A DNA stretch of 9,560 bases from an uncultured Hungatella sp. (GTDB lineage Bacteria > Bacillota > Clostridia > Lachnospirales > Lachnospiraceae): NCBI GenBank assembly GCA_910577935.1, contig CAJTOT010000012.1:1-9560 (forward strand), written 5' to 3'. The number at the start of each line of letters is the position of its first letter. The first letter of the stretch is position 1. The notes below the pieces were generated by a model. The model did not search any database, had not been told where the DNA came from, and saw only the letters and a list, made by a program, of their open reading frames with translations. This document shows positions 5,667 to 9,560 of the stretch, piece by piece. The position numbers were made by a program, and so were the translations under genes.

Positions 5667-6803
5667 ATGATGAAAAAAAACTTGAAAGTTTTCATGTACA
5701 GCATGGCGGCTGTGATGATGGTATCAGGATGCTCGAAAAAGACGGATTCCGCGGCGGACACCACGGCAGGCACCACAGCGGTGGAGACAACCGAAGCCTC
5801 ACAGGCGGCAGGTGAGACGGCCGGGACGGAGGGTTCCGAAGCGGAGACCGGTTCGGCGGGGCGCGTGGACTGGGGCAAGGTGGAGAGTCTGGGCAGCTAC
5901 AAAGGCGTAGTCTACACCCCGATGTCCACGGAAATCAGCGATGAGGAAGTGGAAGCGCAGATTCAGTCTTTGCTGGCTGCCAACCCGGCGATCAGGGAAG
6001 TGGAACGGCCGGCAGAGGAAGGGGATATTGTCAACATCGACTATGTGGGAAAAAAGGACGGCGTGGCCTTTGACGGAGGAACCGCCAGCGGCTATGATCT
6101 GACTCTGGGATCGGGACAGTTCATTGACGGTTTTGAGGACGGGCTTATCGGGACGGCGGCCGGTGACAAGGTCAATCTGGACCTGACATTTCCGGAAGAG
6201 TACCACAGCGAAGAGCTGGCGGGCCAGGCTGTGGTGTTTGAGGTGACGGTTAACAGCGTGAAGGAGTCGGCGGAAGCCGAGCTGAACGACGAGTTTATCG
6301 CGGCGAACACGGACTCGGCCACTGTGGACGAATACCGCAAGGCCGTGAGAGAAGATCTGGAGGAGACGGCCAGGTTAAACGCGGAGAATCAGAAGATGTC
6401 CGATGTGCTTATGAAGGTGGTTGAGGACAGCGAGGTGACTGTTCCGGAAGAGTCTGTGGAGACCGTATATCAGGAGCAGAGGGCTTACTATGAACAGCAG
6501 GTCCAGATGTTCGGCATGGACCTGGAGACTTGGGTCAGCTACTACGGAATCGATCTGGAGACCTTCGAGAGCGACTTGAGGACAGAGGCGGCGGAAGCCT
6601 GCAAGAGCAACGCGGTGATCATGGCTGTCGCCGAGGCGGAGAACATAACCGTGGAAGACGGGGACAGAGAACAGCTGGCAGCAGATTACGGGTATCCGGA
6701 TGTGGATACCATGATCGAAGATGCCGGTGAGGACGCAGTGGATGAGAGGATTCTTATGGAGAAAGCCATGCAGTTCATTGCGGACAACGCTGTGGAAGGA
6801 TAA
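5667..6803 (+). CDS. Exported lipoprotein with FKBP prolyl isomerase and trigger-factor C-terminal domain
   Basis: A 378-residue protein. MMKKNLKVFMYSMAAVMMVSGC is a type II signal peptide with a lipobox VSGC (lipidated Cys22), placing it on the outer face of the membrane. Residues 23-66 are a Thr/Ala/Glu-rich linker. An FKBP-type peptidyl-prolyl isomerase domain spans about 117-198 (GDIVNIDYVGKKDGVAFDGG, then LGSGQFIDGFEDGLIG). Residues 205-375 are predicted helical and resemble the trigger factor C-terminal chaperone arm. The ribosome-binding N-terminal domain of trigger factor is absent, as expected for an exported protein. It probably assists folding of secreted proteins, a role filled by PrsA in bacilli. 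Two adjacent ATGs (5667, 5670) are possible; AAAAGGAAG sits just upstream of both. The HAD gene follows after 8 bases. Confidence 0.85.
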   Translation: MMKKNLKVFMYSMAAVMMVSGCSKKTDSAADTTAGTTAVETTEASQAAGETAGTEGSEAETGSAGRVDWGKVESLGSYKGVVYTPMSTEISDEEVEAQIQSLLAANPAIREVERPAEEGDIVNIDYVGKKDGVAFDGGTASGYDLTLGSGQFIDGFEDGLIGTAAGDKVNLDLTFPEEYHSEELAGQAVVFEVTVNSVKESAEAELNDEFIAANTDSATVDEYRKAVREDLEETARLNAENQKMSDVLMKVVEDSEVTVPEESVETVYQEQRAYYEQQVQMFGMDLETWVSYYGIDLETFESDLRTEAAEACKSNAVIMAVAEAENITVEDGDREQLAADYGYPDVDTMIEDAGEDAVDERILMEKAMQFIADNAVEG

Positions 6804-6811
6804 AGGCAGAC

Positions 6812-7603
6812 ATGGGGAGAAAAGCATTATTTTTTGATGTGGACGGCACTCTGTTCAGCGAGACGGACCGGGTGGTGCCGGAGAGCGCAAAGAGGGCACT
6901 CGCGGAGACCAGAAAGAAAGGCAATCTTGTATTTATCAACTCGGGGAGAGTTTTGAGCAACCTGGGGCCTGTCATGGAACTGGTGGAGGCCGACGGTTAT
7001 CTGTGCGGCTGCGGCACTTATATACAGATGGCAGGGGAGGAGATATACAGCCGCCGGATTCCCCATGAGCGGGGAATAGAGGTGAAGAAGGCGATTGTCC
7101 GGCACGGCCTGGACGGGGTCTTGGAGGGAATCGAGAGCTGTTATTTTCAGAAAGGCGATTCTCCCATGGAACAGGTCAGGAGGCTGAAAGGTTTTATGCA
7201 GCAGGGCGGTCACTGCAGCCCCTGCGGATGGGAGGAGGACTGCTATGATTTTGACAAGTTCTGTGTCATCGCTGACGAGCACAGCGACAGAGAGGGTTTT
7301 TTTGCCTTTTTGAAGCCGGATTTCCAGGTGATTGACCGGGGCAATGATTTCTATGAGTGCGTGCCAAAAGACCACAGCAAGGCCACAGCCATAGAGATGG
7401 TTTTGAGGAAGCTGGGAATCGGTCTGGAAGATGCCTGGGTGTTCGGGGACAGCAGCAATGACCTGGACATGTTTCAGTATGTCCCAAACGCGGTGCTCAT
7501 GGGGAAGCATGACGAGATTCTGAAGCAGTACGCCTCCTTTGTGACCAAGACTGTGGAAGATGACGGAATAGAATATGCGATGAAAACCCTGGGACTTTTA
7601 TAG
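6812..7603 (+). CDS. HAD-superfamily hydrolase (Cof-type, class IIB cap)
   Basis: A 263-residue cytoplasmic phosphatase of Cof/YidA-like type. Motif I is FFDVDGTLF (D9 nucleophile, D11 general acid), motif II is INSGR (S44), motif III Lys is K190 in KDHSKATAI, and motif IV is FGDSSNDLDM (D213, D217 bind Mg). The large insert (about residues 85-185) between motifs II and III is the C2-type cap that sets specificity. Such enzymes dephosphorylate sugar phosphates, FMN or related small metabolites; the substrate cannot be read from sequence. Unusual are eight cysteines, including LCGCG (64-68) and a CSPC (135-138) with C144 and C151 nearby. AAAGG (6802-6806) overlaps the stop of the upstream foldase gene, so the two are probably co-transcribed. 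Confidence 0.85.
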   Translation: MGRKALFFDVDGTLFSETDRVVPESAKRALAETRKKGNLVFINSGRVLSNLGPVMELVEADGYLCGCGTYIQMAGEEIYSRRIPHERGIEVKKAIVRHGLDGVLEGIESCYFQKGDSPMEQVRRLKGFMQQGGHCSPCGWEEDCYDFDKFCVIADEHSDREGFFAFLKPDFQVIDRGNDFYECVPKDHSKATAIEMVLRKLGIGLEDAWVFGDSSNDLDMFQYVPNAVLMGKHDEILKQYASFVTKTVEDDGIEYAMKTLGLL

Positions 7604-7630
7604 GCCCCGGGTTTTCCTTTATGCCGGGGC
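7604..7630 (+). promoter_or_regulatory. GC-rich hairpin between the HAD and ccdA-type genes
   Basis: GCCCCGG (7604-7610) and CCGGGGC (7624-7630) are perfect complements around a 13-base pyrimidine-rich loop, starting directly after the HAD stop codon. A second small complement (GGGAC in the end of the HAD gene with GTCCC at 7634-7638) could extend it. No T tract follows on either strand, so a classical intrinsic terminator is doubtful. It may be an mRNA 3'-end-stabilising or partial attenuation structure. Confidence 0.45.
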
Positions 7631-7678
7631 AGGGTCCCTGGGAAGAATTATTGAAGAAAAAGATGAGGGAAGAGACAC

Positions 7679-9082
7679 ATGGGTTTTTCACTGGAAGTAA
7701 ATGTTTCGATGATTACTGTATTTTTGCAGGGGCTTTTGAGCTTTTTCTCCCCCTGTGTTCTGCCGATTCTGCCGCTGTACATCGGTTATCTGTCCGGCGG
7801 AACGGGAGTGGTGGGAGAAGACGGACAGGTTTCTTACAGGAGAAGCAAGGTGATGATCCACACAGTCTGTTTTGTGGTGGGAATCAGTTTTGCCTTTTTT
7901 GTCCTGGGGCTTGGAGTCTCGGCCCTGGGCAGTTTTTTCCGCTCCGGCCAGATGGTGTTCGCAAGGCTTGGAGGCGCGCTGATTCTGGTGTTCGGGCTGT
8001 ATGAGCTGGGAGTGTTCGGGCAGCCGGCGATTCTGGGAAAGGAGCGCAGGCTCCGTCTGCCTGTGGACAAGATGGCGATGTCGCCGTGGACTGCCCTTCT
8101 CATGGGCTTTACATTCAGCTTTGCGTGGACTCCCTGTGTGGGGCCTGCTCTGGCCAGCGTGCTCCTCATGGCGGCGGCGTCTTCCTCCCGGGCAGTGGGA
8201 TTTCTCTATATAGGCGTGTACACTCTCGGGTTCGTGCTGCCGTTTCTGGCGGCGGGCCTGTTCACCACCTCCTTGCTGCAGCTGTTTAAGAGGCATATGG
8301 GAGTGGTAAAGTATACGGTGAAGCTGGGCGGCGTTCTTCTGGTGGTTCTGGGACTTCTGATGGTGACGGGAAAGATGAACGAGGTCAGCGGATATCTGTC
8401 CCAACTGTCCGCGCCGGGGGCGGAGGCGCCCGGAGAGAACGGGGAAGTACAGAGGGGGACGCCGGGTCAGGAGGATCCGGCAGACGGCGAAGCAGGTGAG
8501 GCAGGGAACGAGGAAGACAGGACCGGGGGCCAGGCGGAGGAAACTGCAGGCCAGGCCGGGAGTCAGGCGGACAAAGCCGGAGATCAGTCGGGGACTCAGG
8601 AAGAGACGGAGGGTCAGGAGAATCAGGAGAACAAGATCGCGGCTCCGGATTTTGAGCTGGAGGATCAGTTCGGGCAGGTTCACCGGCTGTCGGACTACAA
8701 GGGAAAGACGGTATTTTTAAATTTCTGGGCCACCTGGTGTCCGCCCTGCCGCGCAGAGATGCCGGATATACAGAGACTGTATGAGGAATGTGACACAGAG
8801 GGCGACCAGGCGCTGATTATCCTGGGAGTGGCCGGCCCCGGCATGGGAAATGAGAAGTCCGGCGAGGAGATTGCCGCATTTTTGGAAGAGAACGGCTACA
8901 CATACCCGGTGGTCATGGATACCACGGGAGAGCTGTTCACAGCCTACGGCATCTACGCTTTTCCCACCACCTATATGATTGACAGGGAAGGCAACGTGTT
9001 CGGCTACGCGTCGGGTCAGCTTTCCTATGATGTGATGCAGGATATTATCACGCAGACCATGGAAGGGAAGAGACGGCGGTGA
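7679..9082 (+). CDS. CcdA-type thiol transporter fused to an extracytoplasmic thioredoxin (TlpA/ResA-like)
   Basis: A 467-residue fusion. Residues 1-235 are a CcdA/DsbD-beta-like membrane domain with about six spans and the paired cysteines C26 (FFSPCVLPILPLY) and C153 (AWTPCVGPAL), which carry reducing equivalents across the membrane. Residues 243-320 are a Gly/Glu/Gln-rich low-complexity linker. Residues 320-465 are a thioredoxin-like domain: APDFELEDQFGQVHRLSDY, NFWATWCPPCRAEMPD with the redox pair C354/C357, and the cis-Pro at P429 (AFPTTY). The arrangement lets cytoplasmic electrons pass through CcdA to the outer thioredoxin, which would reduce exported disulfides or an associated partner. 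In cytochrome-c-making bacteria this serves haem attachment; no such genes are here, so repair of exported proteins or supply to a methionine sulfoxide reductase is an alternative. The RBS is GAGGGAAGA (7665-7673). Its TGA overlaps the next gene's GTG. Confidence 0.9.
   Translation: MGFSLEVNVSMITVFLQGLLSFFSPCVLPILPLYIGYLSGGTGVVGEDGQVSYRRSKVMIHTVCFVVGISFAFFVLGLGVSALGSFFRSGQMVFARLGGALILVFGLYELGVFGQPAILGKERRLRLPVDKMAMSPWTALLMGFTFSFAWTPCVGPALASVLLMAAASSSRAVGFLYIGVYTLGFVLPFLAAGLFTTSLLQLFKRHMGVVKYTVKLGGVLLVVLGLLMVTGKMNEVSGYLSQLSAPGAEAPGENGEVQRGTPGQEDPADGEAGEAGNEEDRTGGQAEETAGQAGSQADKAGDQSGTQEETEGQENQENKIAAPDFELEDQFGQVHRLSDYKGKTVFLNFWATWCPPCRAEMPDIQRLYEECDTEGDQALIILGVAGPGMGNEKSGEEIAAFLEENGYTYPVVMDTTGELFTAYGIYAFPTTYMIDREGNVFGYASGQLSYDVMQDIITQTMEGKRRR
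8405..8638 (+). repeat. Low-complexity linker-coding stretch in the CcdA-thioredoxin fusion
   Basis: This segment encodes residues 243-320, dominated by Gly, Glu, Gln, Ala and Asp, with degenerate repeated units such as GQAEETAGQAG, SQADKAGDQ and GQENQEN. At DNA level CAGGC, GGCCAG and GTCAGG-like words recur. It separates the membrane and thioredoxin domains and is probably a flexible extracellular tether whose length may vary between strains by slippage. Confidence 0.65.
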
Positions 9083-9560
9083 GAAGGCATCTGGCAGTGA
9101 TACTTTTGGCGGTGTGGACGGCGGCGCTTTTGGCTGCGGGCTGCGGGCAGACCGGGGAGAGTCAGGGAGAGACAGGCGGGGACGCCGGGACAGAGGAGCC
9201 CAAGCTTAAGGTGGCGGCCACCTTGTTTCCCTATTACGATTTCGCGAGACAGATCGGGGGAGATGTGATAGACTTAGAATTGATCATCCCCGCAGGCGTG
9301 GACAGCCATTCCTTTGAACCCACCCCGGCGGACATGAAGAAGCTCCAGGAGGCAGACGTGGTGATCTGCAACGGCGGAGCCATGGAACACTGGGTCAGCC
9401 AGGTGATGGAAGCCCTGGACAGCCGTTCCATAACCGTGGTGGTCATGATGGACTATGTAGATGTGTTTGAGGAAGAGCTGGTGGAGGGCATGGAAGAAGC
9501 CGCCCACAGCCACGGCCGCGAAGCCGGCTGTGAGGAGGGCCATGACCATGATGACACCCA
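9079..9560 (+). CDS. Metal ABC transporter substrate-binding lipoprotein, ZnuA/AdcA type (5' part, cut by window end)
   Basis: The first 160 codons of a solute-binding protein. The start is GTG (9079), overlapping the preceding stop as GTGA, with GGAAGGGAAG (9061-9070) 8 bases upstream; the next in-frame ATG is far inside the conserved domain. The signal peptide is RRHLAVILLAVWTAALLAAGC with the lipidated Cys at position 22, followed by a Gly/Glu-rich linker. The cluster A-I domain begins at KVAATLFPYYDFARQIGG. H77 in DSHSFEPTPADM matches the first metal-binding His of ZnuA/AdcA-type proteins. The segment from residue 131 is acidic and His-rich (AHSHGREAG, then EGHDHDD at the edge), like the zinc-associated loop of ZnuA. 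Zinc is the likeliest substrate, manganese less likely. Permease and ATPase genes are expected beyond the window. Confidence 0.88.
   Translation, partial: MRRHLAVILLAVWTAALLAAGCGQTGESQGETGGDAGTEEPKLKVAATLFPYYDFARQIGGDVIDLELIIPAGVDSHSFEPTPADMKKLQEADVVICNGGAMEHWVSQVMEALDSRSITVVVMMDYVDVFEEELVEGMEEAAHSHGREAGCEEGHDHDDT

Noticed and set aside
7604..7678. Zur-type operator before the CcdA-ZnuA pair
   Set aside because: No TAATCGTAAT-like or other metal-repressor dyad is present in the 75-base gap.
7621..8004. Plus-strand open frame beginning inside the hairpin and overlapping the CcdA gene in another frame
   Set aside because: Its start lies in a hairpin arm without a ribosome binding site and the product resembles nothing; the overlapping CcdA frame has clear motifs.
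7688..8683. Long open frame on the minus strand opposite the CcdA domain
   Set aside because: Same reason: His/Arg/Gln-rich shadow of a GC-rich membrane protein gene with no domain or ribosome binding site.

Overview
The window looks like chromosomal DNA from a moderately GC-rich anaerobic Firmicute, most likely a Lachnospiraceae/Clostridia relative. This is inferred from strong AGGAGG-type ribosome binding sites, the gene families present, a PerR-type Fur protein and a single-domain RelQ-type alarmone synthetase. It cannot be taken to genus from sequence alone. I see no mobile element, CRISPR array, tRNA or rRNA. Coding density is high, no gene-free stretch exceeds 300 bases, and the first 42 bases hold nothing I can identify.

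Left part (1-1720): two regulators lie in tandem on the minus strand. A LysR-type regulator (551-1504) is followed by a PerR-like peroxide/metal sensor (43-471). The latter has its own strong promoter, with a Fur/Per-type operator lying over the predicted start of transcription. The 215-base divergent intergenic region (1505-1719) carries back-to-back extended -10 promoters, a T-N11-A dyad suited to a LysR protein and a long leader hairpin.

Middle part (1720-5549): a plus-strand cluster of four genes with gaps of 23, -4 and 31 bases. It encodes a two-domain S1 RNA-binding protein, a small (p)ppGpp synthetase, a polytopic membrane protein ending in a glycerophosphodiester phosphodiesterase domain, and D-aminoacyl-tRNA deacylase. 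Translation quality control and stringent signalling are thus placed in one probable operon.

Right part (5550-9560): a second probable unit starts at an extended -10 promoter. It encodes an exported lipoprotein combining an FKBP prolyl isomerase domain with a trigger-factor C-terminal domain, then an HAD phosphatase 8 bases downstream. After a 75-base gap with a GC-rich hairpin comes a CcdA-thioredoxin fusion protein. Its stop codon overlaps the GTG start of a zinc/manganese-type ABC transporter binding lipoprotein, which runs off the window end.

The common themes are envelope protein folding and thiol reduction, metal handling, peroxide sensing and translational stress. Most genes are recognisable family members. 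The less ordinary points are the exported trigger-factor-like foldase, the fused thiol-reduction protein coupled to a metal-uptake lipoprotein, the S1-alarmone synthetase-phosphodiesterase cluster, and the regulatory sites between the divergent genes. I found no clear evidence of a wholly new system.
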